A DNA stretch of 40,294 bases from a virus: positions 1 through 40,294 of the IMG/VR virus record IMGVR_UViG_3300017991_000203, one strand, 5' to 3'. The position numbers and the translations under genes were made by a program. Position 1 is the stretch's first letter; the number at the start of each line of letters is the position of its first letter. Shown here piece after piece: positions 30,676 through 39,121 of this stretch. Below the pieces are notes generated by a model. It saw nothing but the letters and a program-made list of their open reading frames with translations, was not told the origin of the DNA and searched no databases.

Positions 30676-32030
30676 TCTCCGCGTGTCTCTCGCATCGCGC
30701 CTGAAATATCGGGCTACATACCGTGATCGGGCGCGTAACGATGGATATTCGGACGTAAAGTCTGAATTGAACCGCTTGGCTAGGTGGCACCTAGTCGTTA
30801 TAGGCACCCAATATAGTGTCAGCGGTTCCCATAACCAATGTAGCGGGGAGTCCGATACGCATCGGGTATTCCCGGACGTGGTTGGTTATTAGTCCGATAG
30901 TCGCCGTAGTAGGGTCTGATAAGCGCAGGATGTGTGTTATCGGGTCTAAACCGGAGTCCCGGTTATCGGTCGAATCCCAGTCATAGTAGCGGCAAAACGC
31001 AGGGTCCGAAATGCGGACCCGGTCTGCGCCGATATGGCGTCGGTGGGATAAGCGGCGAGCCGTCTGCGCGATTCTTTGTATAGTCTGGTGGGTGTCCGGT
31101 TTCAGCGCCGGATCACGGGGCAAGCAAAGGTAGGTCGCGTTGACTATTCAACGGTTCGTCGTGGGAATACGCCGATGTCTGGTGTGGGCTCACTATTTTG
31201 TCGTGGGATAGGCATTCCAAATATCAAGTCTCGGTTAACTTTTCCGCGATTATTTTCTGTCTCAAGGGTCTGGTATTGTTTGCTGAAACAATATAGGGTC
31301 TGAGATTCTGGATTAGCGGACGAATTCCGTTCTTGATTGGATTCGTCGAATTATGGCGCACAACGGGCATTGCGCGCGATAAAACGATGGTACGCTGAAC
31401 GACGCGACACGTCAACCGGTACGAATAAACGGATATTTTCGTCTGGCGAAACCGTCTTGTATCGATTGACGTTAATATAAAGGCTGCAATGAGACCATCC
31501 TGGGAAAAACAGTCAGCCAGACTCGATTGCCAGGGTGTCAGCCAAAAGAAATTAGAGGTTAGGGCCTACGGGCCGGGAAGCCTATGTGGCGCAAGTGGTT
31601 TAAGCTAAAGGGCTTACGTCAGATCAATCACTCGCAGATTGATTACCATCGCCGCTAGGTCGGTAGTCTGGTGGGTTGGCTACCGCTATTTGATTGGCGA
31701 GTCAGGTCAGGACTTGGGTTTAACCCGAACTCCGATAACGCCTGGCGCAGCCATCTTGGGAGTGTGCGATGAACAGCAAAATCGCACGGGTGGGTACCAA
31801 CTTTATTAGTCTGGTATCCGTGGTCAGGGGTGGATGGTAACTCTGGCTATTTTTCAATATTACGCACTCGTGCCACGGGGTCGAGAGATGTCGTGGTGCA
31901 TTCTGGACCAAAGGCGCGCCAAGGGTCGCTAGGGCATTGGTTCACGGCACATAACCGAATAACCTGAATTTGCACTGCATTCCTTTTGTCGTCTGGCAAT
32001 CTAGTTTACCACGTGTGGGAGTTTGTCACT
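30676..32030 (+). ncRNA. Candidate giant structured RNA (about 1.35 kb without genes)
   Basis: No credible gene on either strand, yet many perfect hairpins: CCGAT/ATCGG at 30852; GGGTCCG/CGGACCC at 31002; TCCGG/CCGGA at 31095; TATTGTTT/AAACAATA at 31274; GACGAAT/ATTCGTC at 31319; GGCC-TACG-GGCC (UNCG tetraloop) at 31563; CGGTAG/CTACCG at 31661; GTGCGAT/ATCGCAC at 31764. Base composition is GC-rich. Size, phage setting and tRNA genes on the same arm recall the large ornate phage RNAs (GOLLD, ROOL), but I cannot assign it to either. Ends are set by flanking genes, so the true transcript may be shorter or double. Confidence 0.55.
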
Positions 32031-32219
32031 ATGGAAACGTCTGGATTAGACATTCGGAAATTGACCATCGATGACATCATCAACGCCATGCGGGTCAACG
32101 GTATCAAAACGATAGATGTTTGTACTGAGCACAGCACGCGAGACGCAGAAGATGACTATATCGCCACTGTCACCGAATGGTACGGCGCGGTCACTCGGAT
32201 CAATCCGCATGGGCTATAG
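32031..32219 (+). CDS. Unknown small protein
   Basis: 62 aa from ATG 32031 with GGGAG nine bases upstream. SGLDIRKLTIDDIINAMRVNG, KTIDVCTEHSTRDAEDDYIA: helix then strand. No family recognised. Confidence 0.58.
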   Translation: METSGLDIRKLTIDDIINAMRVNGIKTIDVCTEHSTRDAEDDYIATVTEWYGAVTRINPHGL

Positions 32220-32251
32220 GTAGCTCACTAACCCCTTTTGAGGAGAAAGAC

Positions 32252-32347
32252 ATGATTTTGGCCGTCACGATGGGTATCGGAGGCAATTGGTTCCTGGGAA
32301 GCTGTTTGGCAATCGGAGGCTTGGTCCTCTGTCGCAAGATCAAGTAG
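32252..32347 (+). CDS. Very small membrane protein
   Basis: 31 aa, MILAVTMGIGGNWFLGSCLA then IGGLVLCRKIK, with a strong SD (GAGGAG). One membrane segment with basic end. Role unknown. Confidence 0.55.
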   Translation: MILAVTMGIGGNWFLGSCLAIGGLVLCRKIK

Positions 32348-32568
32348 AGTATTTTTTAACAGGGCGGGTCTCAGTAGACACAGTGACCGAGGCTGCTGAG
32401 GCGCGAACGGGGATATAGCACCCAGATTCGGTGGGGTTTCCCGGAAATTTTGTAGGTACAAGGATGATAGAAATATCGTTTTTGTAATTGTCCACTAACG
32501 TGGTTGACCATTGTCGTCGACACTTTCTCAGTTATTCTAACAAAGAATGCGGTTTTTGGGGTAAAGCG
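32348..32568 (+). other. Gap without gene
   Basis: No gene found. It holds a G/C-rich stretch with the palindrome-like AGGCTGCTGAGGC and a TTTTGTAGGTACAAGG string. TTTTGTAGGT also occurs upstream at 27270 and 28664. Confidence 0.35.
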
Positions 32569-32811
32569 ATGAAAGTAGAAGTTTATAGTGAGCCGACAGA
32601 GCCCGAACAGGTACTCAGATTAGCCCTTGAAGAGAGGGAAGATGGTGTGTGGCTCGTCGCTGTAGACAAACATGGCACGCCTGTGTATCGTGGGAGCATC
32701 CTTTCCGTCAATAACGAAGGTGTCATCAGTCTATGTCCGAATGTCAACGAGGATATCGGCCTAGAATTGACCGAGGATAAGGTCCCCTTCCTGCGATACC
32801 CTCAACCATAA
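32569..32811 (+). CDS. Unknown protein
   Basis: 80 aa from ATG 32569 (GGGG upstream). EDGVWLVAVDKHGTPVYRGSILSV and GVISLCPNVNEDIGLELTE: a small beta domain. No family recognised. Confidence 0.6.
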   Translation: MKVEVYSEPTEPEQVLRLALEEREDGVWLVAVDKHGTPVYRGSILSVNNEGVISLCPNVNEDIGLELTEDKVPFLRYPQP

Positions 32812-33031
32812 GTCCTTCTCCCACAACCAGTTATCACCCCCAATAAACTACACCACATCCCTAGAAAACTATCCGGGGTTCCCTGGAAAGTATTCGGGGA
32901 TTTATTGTAGTCTGGGTGTGTCTCTGGAGCAGGTTTCTTGTACCCCGTGGCGCGCCCCTACGAAATCCCTGATGGTATGTATACTCTATAGGGGTATTAG
33001 GGGTACTACACGACACAGAAAGGAACCGAAA

Positions 33032-33169
33032 ATGAAATATACCGACGATTGGAGGCCAAAAACGCGGGTTCGGAGCACTGCAAAGCCCAAGTCAAGTCTC
33101 AAGCCAGTTTGCTCTGAGCCCGTGCGTAAATACGAGATTCACATCATTGTGGAGGTCCGTGGGGCTTAG
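33032..33169 (+). CDS. Small basic protein
   Basis: 45 aa from ATG 33032 with AAGGA upstream. Highly basic (WRPKTRVRSTAKPKSSLKP), ending in a strand (KYEIHIIVEVRGA). Nucleic-acid binding possible. Upstream gap 32812-33031 carries two near-repeats, GAAAACTATCCGGGG and GAAAGTATTCGGGG, 21 bp apart. Confidence 0.5.
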   Translation: MKYTDDWRPKTRVRSTAKPKSSLKPVCSEPVRKYEIHIIVEVRGA

Positions 33170-33187
33170 TGGCACGAAGTGGGTGAT

Positions 33188-33244
33188 TATCCGTTGGGTA
33201 CAAAAAATTGAATCGATTTCTTGAATTTTGTACCTGAACGGATA
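33188..33244. repeat. Long inverted repeat
   Basis: Arms TATCCGTT-GG-GTACAAAA and TTTTGTAC-CTG-AACGGATA pair almost perfectly around a 22-base AT-rich centre. No T-run follows. It lies between genes 33169 and 33297 and could be a protein site or a stable message hairpin. Confidence 0.65.
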
Positions 33245-33296
33245 GTTCCCCTACAAAATTTCGTATAGCGCCTTACAGGCGAGAATGGGGGGTAAG

Positions 33297-33566
33297 ATGG
33301 CTATAGAGGTGGGGGATCAAGTCAAGCTAACCCAGAATATCTGCGATGTTCCAGCGGGCACAGTCGGTGTTGCGGAAAAGATGGTTGATGGGGGATACTA
33401 TTGGGTAGTATCCCAGGAGGATCAATGCAGCATATGGGCTCACTTCAACGAGCTAGAAAAGATCGGAGAACAATCAGCCACAGAAGAGGAATGGGCTCCT
33501 CCGAGTGAAGAGGAATTGCGGCGTCGGAAACATGAAGCCCTGGCTAAGATGCTGGGATTTTCTTGA
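33297..33566 (+). CDS. SH3/KOW-like protein with charged tail
   Basis: 89 aa from ATG 33297 (GGGGGG upstream). VGDQVKLTQNICDVPAGTVG, GGYYWVVSQEDQC, IWAHFNELEKI is a small SH3-like barrel pattern (GD.V.L......G..G.V), as in many short phage proteins; the tail is helical and charged. Function unknown. Confidence 0.65.
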   Translation: MAIEVGDQVKLTQNICDVPAGTVGVAEKMVDGGYYWVVSQEDQCSIWAHFNELEKIGEQSATEEEWAPPSEEELRRRKHEALAKMLGFS

Positions 33567-33577
33567 AGGGGACGAAT

Positions 33578-33871
33578 ATGGTCATTCAAGACTGGGCAGT
33601 AGTCACCGATCCAGACCCATTCACCGCACCGGAGCTTAAGGCCCCTATGCTGTATGGAGAGGTATACGGTCATCCGAGATTCGCCGATGGAAAGTGTGTT
33701 AGAACGTCACGGATCGTCAGCAAGACAGAATATGGCGAAGTCGTGACTGAAAGCGGCAGCGTCTATCGGCTCGGGGCAGTCAATCCGGCTTATGAGTTGA
33801 AGTTCCCTGGCGCGGAAGAGCGGCTTCTGGAGAGTTTGGAGGTAGGTGGGAACGAAACGAGGGCAAGCTAA
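33578..33871 (+). CDS. Unknown protein
   Basis: 97 aa from ATG 33578 with AGGGG upstream. TSRIVSKTEYGEVVTESGSV and YRLGAVNPAYE: beta-rich core, resembling small phage proteins that report gene-expression context only. No family recognised. Confidence 0.6.
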   Translation: MVIQDWAVVTDPDPFTAPELKAPMLYGEVYGHPRFADGKCVRTSRIVSKTEYGEVVTESGSVYRLGAVNPAYELKFPGAEERLLESLEVGGNETRAS

Positions 33872-33885
33872 GGGGGGATCGTCCG

Positions 33886-34392
33886 ATGGCCAAGAGACAG
33901 CCGTGCAAGTGTTGCAAGACCGAGACAAACCCGGTAACGACGGAGGGATACGGCTTCAATAGTTTGCAGGGAGAGGCCAGAGATTGGGCGAAGAATCATA
34001 GATTTGCCCGGTCTGAGTACTGCGTCCCCGTTAATGGTGGGAAGCGGTTCGGTGGTCCCGATTGGGTTAGGGTCAAGTGCGGCGATGGTCGGATGGGATT
34101 CACCACACGTCGTAGAAACCAATCGGAAGTCCAGATGGAACGGGGGCAAGACGGCCAATGGGTCAAGAAGCGTTCGACGGTAGCGAGGCCCAAATCCCAG
34201 AGAGCGTCGGCTGGTCGTATGCCAAGACGGATTGATGGGGGGAAGTTCAGTCTGGTATCATCTGCGGAGATCAAGAGAGTCGAGGCTGATCCGATAGTAG
34301 TGGCTCAGAGAAAAAGAGAGTTGCGGAAAATGAAGAGAGCTGCGAATCGGAATAACAGGGCGCGGAGGGGACACAAGAAAGCTACGATGTAA
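33886..34392 (+). CDS. Basic zinc-knuckle protein
   Basis: 168 aa. Starts MAKRQPCKCCKTETNP and ends in a strongly basic, Arg/Lys-rich tail (RKMKRAANRNNRARRG). The combination suggests nucleic-acid binding. No family recognised. Confidence 0.6.
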   Translation: MAKRQPCKCCKTETNPVTTEGYGFNSLQGEARDWAKNHRFARSEYCVPVNGGKRFGGPDWVRVKCGDGRMGFTTRRRNQSEVQMERGQDGQWVKKRSTVARPKSQRASAGRMPRRIDGGKFSLVSSAEIKRVEADPIVVAQRKRELRKMKRAANRNNRARRGHKKATM

Positions 34393-34541
34393 TGGACGAC
34401 GTCAAAGTACCGGAACGGCTACCTTAACGGGTGACAACAAAGTTGTTTAAAAGGGACCGACGCGAGAAGGACGCTTAACCCTGGATGAAACCCGCCAGGA
34501 CATCGTAGTTGTGTAGGATCGCCAGCGATAAGGAGTATGTA
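34393..34541 (+). ncRNA. Structured intergenic element
   Basis: About 150 bases without gene. ACAAC-AAA-GTTGT (34434-34446) and CCTGG/CCAGG (34480-34499) are clear hairpins. It could be a 5' leader element of the gene at 34542 or a small RNA; no known class recognised. Confidence 0.3.
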
Positions 34542-34736
34542 ATGGCTAGGGGTAATAGAATTGTGGTTTTCCTGGATGGTGGAGATGTTAGTCGAATCGT
34601 CTCCGATGACTTCCACACCGAAATTCTGTTGGTCAATGGGGATGATACGTCTCAGGTGAAATTCATAGACGTAGACGTTGACTACCTTGAAACTGACAGA
34701 TATTTTGACAAAGCATATGGGCGACCGGGGAGTTGA
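34542..34736 (+). CDS. Unknown small protein
   Basis: 64 aa from ATG 34542, strong SD (AAGGAG). NRIVVFLDGGDVSRIVSDDF, EILLVNGDDTSQVKFIDVDV: beta-rich and acidic. The next gene starts one base after its stop. Confidence 0.62.
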   Translation: MARGNRIVVFLDGGDVSRIVSDDFHTEILLVNGDDTSQVKFIDVDVDYLETDRYFDKAYGRPGS

Positions 34737-34737
34737 T

Positions 34738-35163
34738 ATGGGGAATAAGTCAGAGGATTATCTCGCACACATCAAGGCCCTGGCCGAACGTATTGGTAGA
34801 CAGAAGGAAAAATGGCTGGAGTCTACTATATATCCACATCTCCAGGACCTGCTTAATAAAGCCCAGTCTCGTCTGCGTCGGCGGATTATGTTCCTAAGTG
34901 GCAATGGTACATGGGCATTCTCGTTTCAGTGTTCTACTTGCTACGATAAGGTTTTGGTCAACCAACTTCAAGACGCGGTATCACAACCAGAACTAAAGGG
35001 ACGTGTACACGAAGCAATCCGTCGAAGGTTCCCCGAACTTGTGGAATTTTGCAATATCGTGGTAGCTGTTCAGGACGAGCTGGACGAAACGATAGGCGAC
35101 GTCTACCCAACCGTGAAGCCGAAAGGGAACAATGACAAGGGAGATAGTCGGGAGAGTGCTTAG
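34738..35163 (+). CDS. Unknown protein
   Basis: 141 aa from ATG 34738 with GGGGAG upstream. Helical N-terminus (EDYLAHIKALAERIGRQKEK), a Cys pair (CSTC), then helices (LKGRVHEAIRRRFPELVEF). No family recognised. Confidence 0.6.
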   Translation: MGNKSEDYLAHIKALAERIGRQKEKWLESTIYPHLQDLLNKAQSRLRRRIMFLSGNGTWAFSFQCSTCYDKVLVNQLQDAVSQPELKGRVHEAIRRRFPELVEFCNIVVAVQDELDETIGDVYPTVKPKGNNDKGDSRESA

Positions 35164-35298
35164 CGGCGTTGGCCATTAACTCAATGCCGACAGGTAATGC
35201 TGTGGCAAGCCGATTGGAGGATTGGCCTGTAAATCGTACCGAAGCACGGGGGCTATTGGTAACGTGATGGTGGGGTCACGGACGAAAAGGAGATTGAA
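35164..35298 (+). ncRNA. Structured intergenic element
   Basis: 135 bases without gene, containing CGTGA-TGGTGGGG-TCACG just before the SD of the next gene, and CGGC...GCCG pairing at its start. Similar GC-rich gaps precede several genes in this arm. No known RNA class recognised. Confidence 0.28.
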
Positions 35299-35532
35299 AT
35301 GGTTGGTGTTGGCATTATCCGCATTAAAGAGACCGACAAGCTGGCTGTCTGGATGAGAAATAGATACCCAGAGAGAGTATCACTTGGAGCACCGATGCTG
35401 AACTATTCAGCCACTGGTCACGTTAGCGCCGTTGACATAAACGTAGATGGCCTAACCGACACCGAGTTGGTGGAAGCTGGACTCAGTATCTACGAGTCTG
35501 AACTGCTGTTGAGCCAGGGGGAAATTGGCTAA
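35299..35532 (+). CDS. Unknown small protein
   Basis: 77 aa, SD AAAGGAG. GVGIIRIKETDKLAVWMRNRY and GLTDTELVEAGLSIYESELLL. Alpha-beta; no family recognised. Confidence 0.6.
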   Translation: MVGVGIIRIKETDKLAVWMRNRYPERVSLGAPMLNYSATGHVSAVDINVDGLTDTELVEAGLSIYESELLLSQGEIG

Positions 35533-35730
35533 AGAACTTAGGAAAGAACTGCTACGGCAGTGGGACAGTCACAGGGCATAGCAATGTGTGTTATTTGAAT
35601 CGGGACGCGAAACGGGATACCGGAGTAGCTTACCGAGAACCATACCATTGCCGTAAAACCCTTAATATGTAACTGAGCCGGGGTCGGTGGGGGCCTTGGT
35701 GTTTTAATTATTAGAGGTAGGGAGTGTGTG
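35533..35730 (+). ncRNA. Structured intergenic element with UNCG hairpin
   Basis: About 200 bases without gene. ACTGC-TACG-GCAGT (35548-35561) is a perfect stem capped by a UACG tetraloop, the same loop seen at 31567 in the large RNA candidate. The rest is GC-rich. Leader or small RNA; class unknown. Confidence 0.35.
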
Positions 35731-36516
35731 ATGACAACGTTTGCCGAGCTGGTCGACAACGCACAACACCATCTTGTTAGACAATTGTTATATCTAAAGC
35801 GATGTTTCGGCCACAAGGCGGGGATCGGTATTGTCGTGTTTCCAGATAAGACAGATCATTGTCGAACAGTCACAGAACTGGTCGAACACGGCCACGTACC
35901 ATCTGGCCTAGAATGGATAGACGAATTTATCCCGTCCATCCCAACGGTTTATGCTGCGCCGACAGACGATGTTCTTCTATTCCCTTCAACTGCGGACGAT
36001 GGACCAGAATGCCCATGGGTCACTGCACGGCGAGAACAAGAGGCGGCTAAGGTACGGGCTCGGGTAAAGAGACGGCCAACTAGGACAATAGCTATGAAAA
36101 TCCACGTTAGCGGTCGTGACGAGGTAAACGACGTTATTGGTGGTTGCAGTGGGTCTGTGTGTGTCGTGTCTATCACTGACGTCGATACTGAACCAGCAGT
36201 TATCAACCATCCGGAACCACAAATTCTTAGACTGTGTTTCAACGACTTCGACAGGATCATTCCGGACAGAAGTGATCTAGCGTACTTCACGGAAAGTCAC
36301 GCCATGGATATATCGGAATTTGTCCATCGGCAGATGTGCGATAACATCGTCATCCATTGCGAGATGGGTATCTCCCGTAGTCCAGCTATTGCCGCAGCGC
36401 TAGCCAACCACTTCGGTCTACCAGAGAAATACAAGTGGTTACGGGAATATCTCGCCAACTCCATGGTATTCACAATAATGATGAACGAGTTGGGTTTTGT
36501 TGTGCACAGGACCTAA
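35731..36516 (+). CDS. Dual-specificity phosphatase-like protein
   Basis: 261 aa. The cysteine phosphatase loop HCEMGISRSP (about residue 206-215), preceded by NIVI and followed by AIAAALANHF, is the Cx5R signature. The first 120 residues are a separate unknown domain (CFGHKAGIGIVVFPDKTDH). Phage copies of this family occur in several large phages with unknown substrates. GTG 35728 or ATG 35731 can start it, after AGGGAG. Confidence 0.82.
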   Translation: MTTFAELVDNAQHHLVRQLLYLKRCFGHKAGIGIVVFPDKTDHCRTVTELVEHGHVPSGLEWIDEFIPSIPTVYAAPTDDVLLFPSTADDGPECPWVTARREQEAAKVRARVKRRPTRTIAMKIHVSGRDEVNDVIGGCSGSVCVVSITDVDTEPAVINHPEPQILRLCFNDFDRIIPDRSDLAYFTESHAMDISEFVHRQMCDNIVIHCEMGISRSPAIAAALANHFGLPEKYKWLREYLANSMVFTIMMNELGFVVHRT

Positions 36517-36531
36517 GAGGGGGAGACTATT

Positions 36532-37020
36532 GTGTGTTACTTCGATAAGCTATTTAGTAAACCAAGAGCGTCGATTAATACTATCTGTCATGCAATCGGG
36601 CATCCGAGGTTTGATAGACCTGACCTGTTGGTCGGAACCGGTTCGAGTGGACAAATCCCGATAATGGCTGTCGCCATGCAAATCAGAATGCCCTTTGCCA
36701 TAGTCAGGAAATCTGGCGAAACTACCAGAAGAATTGATGAAGGTGGATGTCATTCTACTAGAAGGGTAGAACCATTCAATCCGATCGACTCAAGGTACAT
36801 CATCATAGATGACACGATATGCACTGGCGGGACCATCCAACCAATACTCAAGGGAATGGGAAGACAGAACCAGTGCGTGGGAATAATTCTCTATCAGGCT
36901 ATGGATAGGGATTGGTATCACAACCCATGTACTTGTGAAAGAATCCCGGTGGTTTGTGTCGAAGAAGACATTGTCAAGGTAGACAAGCTGTACGGCTGGG
37001 ACGAAGCGGTTGTTGTATGA
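36532..37020 (+). CDS. Phosphoribosyltransferase-like protein
   Basis: 162 aa. RYIIIDDTICTGGTIQPIL (about 87-105) is the PRPP-binding loop of type I phosphoribosyltransferases; PDLLVGTGSSGQIPIMAVA earlier is the accompanying strand-helix. Substrate unknown: salvage of a base or a regulatory role. GTG start with GGGGGAG. It follows the phosphatase gene by 15 bases, so the two are co-transcribed. Confidence 0.8.
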   Translation: MCYFDKLFSKPRASINTICHAIGHPRFDRPDLLVGTGSSGQIPIMAVAMQIRMPFAIVRKSGETTRRIDEGGCHSTRRVEPFNPIDSRYIIIDDTICTGGTIQPILKGMGRQNQCVGIILYQAMDRDWYHNPCTCERIPVVCVEEDIVKVDKLYGWDEAVVV

Positions 37021-37073
37021 ATCGGATGGTGCGCATAACTCGAAATGGGGGTGTGTGGCAATCCTCGTTGTCT

Positions 37074-37156
37074 GGGGTAGTGGCGAAATGGCATACGCGA
37101 GGGTTTCAAGTGCCCTTGGATGAAAATCCATGCAGGTTCGAATCCTGTCTACCCCA
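37074..37156 (+). tRNA. tRNA-Leu (CAA anticodon)
   Basis: 83 bases. Acceptor GGGGTAG pairs with CTACCCC. Anticodon loop TTCAAGT (CAA) sits between AGGGT and GCCCT. A long variable arm (TGGATGAAAATCCA) marks class II, and the T-arm GCAGG-TTCGAAT-CCTGT is standard. Discriminator base is A; CCA is followed by ATC, so it is not encoded. Confidence 0.93.
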
Positions 37157-37175
37157 ATCATTGTGGAGAAATATT

Positions 37176-37511
37176 ATGGAATTGTCAGCTATCAAGAAAT
37201 CTCTCAAAGAACATGGATTTTGGCATTGTAGTGGAGGAAAGTCTTTATCCCATCCCCACGCGACAGAGATGTGGCAGTTCAAAACCTTTGACGCCGACGG
37301 CAAAATCAAATATTTTATTACAGCCTATCTGTACGATGGGGTTGTGTCACGTCTACCTGCTGGCATTGCATTCGACAGTGCCATGTACCAGCCAGGCCGT
37401 CCAGATGAATGGATTACCGCACAACTGAACGGCGCGACGGTAGATAGGGCAATCGAATTTTTTGCTGATACTTACGACAAACTCGGGTGTGAACCGGATA
37501 GACATAACTAG
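37176..37511 (+). CDS. Unknown protein
   Basis: 111 aa from ATG 37176 with GGAG upstream, directly after tRNA-Leu. IKYFITAYLYDGVVSRLPAG and RPDEWITAQLNGATVDRAIEF; alpha-beta. No family recognised. A TGGCG-CAAA-CGCCA hairpin (37512-37525) directly follows its stop. Confidence 0.62.
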   Translation: MELSAIKKSLKEHGFWHCSGGKSLSHPHATEMWQFKTFDADGKIKYFITAYLYDGVVSRLPAGIAFDSAMYQPGRPDEWITAQLNGATVDRAIEFFADTYDKLGCEPDRHN

Positions 37512-37646
37512 TGGCGCAAACGCCAGACTTAGATAGGTCAGCAAGAAGTCCCTGACGACATCAATCCCAATGTCCAAAATGAGGGCTGGTTGGTGTGTGT
37601 CGGGGATTTTTTGTTGTGCTATCGCAAGATAGGTGGTTTAATAACG

Positions 37647-37895
37647 ATGCAGAGAGAGAAGAGGAAGAGGACTAAGTCGGGCATATTCTTCAAGTGTCCT
37701 GAGTGCAAGAAGAGATTCAGGGTGATTGGGGTGAAGTCCCATAGGCAGGCGGATAACAGCACTTGTGACTGTTTTTATTGCGGGGCGCTGTTGCTTATTG
37801 TCAATGGAAAGGCTCGCAATTTTCATCGGGAAATGCACAAGGATTATCCGAAGTGGCCGCGAGACGGACAAGGGACAGGGTGGATTGGCATTTAG
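37647..37895 (+). CDS. Basic zinc-ribbon protein
   Basis: 82 aa from ATG 37647. Basic start (MQREKRKRTKSG), then FKCPECKKRF and CDCFYCG form a zinc ribbon. Nucleic-acid binding is likely by composition; target unknown. Confidence 0.65.
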   Translation: MQREKRKRTKSGIFFKCPECKKRFRVIGVKSHRQADNSTCDCFYCGALLLIVNGKARNFHREMHKDYPKWPRDGQGTGWIGI

Positions 37896-37904
37896 GGGAA
37901 ACCG

Positions 37905-38144
37905 ATGGTCGGCATACATACCAGTTGCAAAATTAAGCTTGATCCGCGTCCGGAATGCGATGATGTCGTTATCATGTCCGATAGCACAATTGTCGGATGG
38001 CTCCACTGGGAACCTATCATAAAGCAGTGGATGGTAGAACTCGATGCCAAGGTTACCTGTTCGGCAGGGTATCTAGCTCGCGTATTTGAAAAGGCGTCAA
38101 GCTTGTTCGGTGGTCCGGTTTGGGAGAAACAGGTAGGTAAATAG
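37905..38144 (+). CDS. Unknown protein
   Basis: 79 aa, GGGG upstream. ECDDVVIMSDSTIVGWLHWEP and IKQWMVELDAKVTCSAGYLA: beta-rich. No family recognised. Confidence 0.58.
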   Translation: MVGIHTSCKIKLDPRPECDDVVIMSDSTIVGWLHWEPIIKQWMVELDAKVTCSAGYLARVFEKASSLFGGPVWEKQVGK

Positions 38145-38424
38145 GATGTATTATCACAGACTGTGGTCTAGCCAGAGGGATAACACCTCTTCAACGAAAC
38201 TGCCAGTTCGCTACTGGTAGTGGGGTAAGTTGGTGCCCGATGGGGTGAAATGCAGGGTGTCCGTTTCTAGGGCGGGCAGCACTCCTGAACTCCGAAAGTT
38301 AGGGGGCAACTCTCAGACGCAATGTCGGTGGGCGTGGCGAGTCCTTTGCTGGGGGTATATAAAGAAGTGCCACACTTGGTGCTACAGTCTGTTGTAATAT
38401 ACCTTATCACAGGAGGGGGAAACG
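38145..38424 (+). ncRNA. Structured intergenic region
   Basis: 280 bases without gene. CTGCCAG-TTCGCTA-CTGGTAG is a 7-bp stem that looks like a tRNA T-arm but lacks the expected loop bases and an acceptor stem. GC-rich throughout to about 38340. It could be a tRNA remnant or a small structured RNA; class unknown. Confidence 0.35.
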
Positions 38425-38748
38425 ATGTACACGGTTAATGTATGGAACACGGAGAGTACGAATTTTGACACCAGTCCATGGATCGCTCGGAATGGTACCA
38501 GCGCGTATCTGGGGCTGACACGAGAAAGGGCATTGCGGGTTATGGGTTCTTGCATTAACGAACCAGCTATCTGCAAGGCAGTCATGCAAGGTGGAGATGA
38601 GTGCTTGACGTGGACAAGGCCCAATGCGGTATGCGAGTTGGGTGAAGAACCATGTGAATGTGGAGGTTGCGAAGATTGTGATGGGGATTGCGAGGGCTGT
38701 CCAGGGCACGATGAATTAGAAGGGGGAAATCATGGCGAAGAAAATTGA
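38425..38748 (+). CDS. Unknown Cys-rich-tail protein
   Basis: 107 aa, very strong SD (AGGAGGGGG). The N-terminal part (YTVNVWNTESTNFDTSPWIA) is beta-like; the tail is dense in Cys, Gly and Asp (CECGGCEDCDGDCEGCPGHD), a likely metal-binding segment. No family recognised. Confidence 0.62.
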   Translation: MYTVNVWNTESTNFDTSPWIARNGTSAYLGLTRERALRVMGSCINEPAICKAVMQGGDECLTWTRPNAVCELGEEPCECGGCEDCDGDCEGCPGHDELEGGNHGEEN

Positions 38749-38995
38749 AAACAAGGCGTCTCTGTGTAAGGTTCTGTCGGATCGTGGTGTTCATCTTGAG
38801 CATGTCCATAACGCTCGTCAGTGCAGCAGTGTTCATTATGGCAAGAACATTGTTATTGGGCAGGACGACAATGGGAAGGATATCCTCGCTCCTATCGGAA
38901 GCCGATGTCGGGTGTGCGGAATGAGGATTCGTGGATTCGATCACACATCTGGCGCTCATCACAACAAGAGGGTGCCGAAGTGCGTCCGTAGTTAG
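38732..38995 (+). CDS. Zinc-binding small protein
   Basis: 87 aa; start overlaps the previous gene by 17 bp with AAGGGGG upstream. RCRVCGMRIRGFDH near the end, with later His residues, suggests a zinc site. No family recognised. Confidence 0.6.
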   Translation: MAKKIENKASLCKVLSDRGVHLEHVHNARQCSSVHYGKNIVIGQDDNGKDILAPIGSRCRVCGMRIRGFDHTSGAHHNKRVPKCVRS

Positions 38996-39013
38996 CACTG
39001 CATCGGGGCTGTC

Positions 39014-39121
39014 TTGGGTAATTCAGTTTATCCTGTGTGTCCTTGGTGTCGGAATAACCGAAAACATAAGAAGAAGAAACAAGAGCCTGTCGAGGAACAG
39101 GACGAACAAAATAGGAGATAA
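39014..39121 (+). CDS. Possible very small Cys-pair protein (TTG start)
   Basis: 35 aa if it starts at TTG 39014 (GGGG five bases upstream): MGNSVYPVCPWCRNNRKHKK then KKQEPVEEQDEQNRR. CPWC plus a basic then acidic tail looks coding, but the start codon is weak. Confidence 0.42.
   Translation: MGNSVYPVCPWCRNNRKHKKKKQEPVEEQDEQNRR

Noticed and set aside
30277-30807. 176-codon minus frame
   Set aside because: Antisense to the better supported gene 30355-30675 and running into the hairpin-rich region; no SD or family.
36790-37161. Minus frame across tRNA-Leu
   Set aside because: Antisense to the phosphoribosyltransferase and the tRNA; no independent support.
38155-38260. Third tRNA gene
   Set aside because: There is a T-arm-like stem, but the loop lacks the conserved bases and no acceptor or anticodon arm can be formed.
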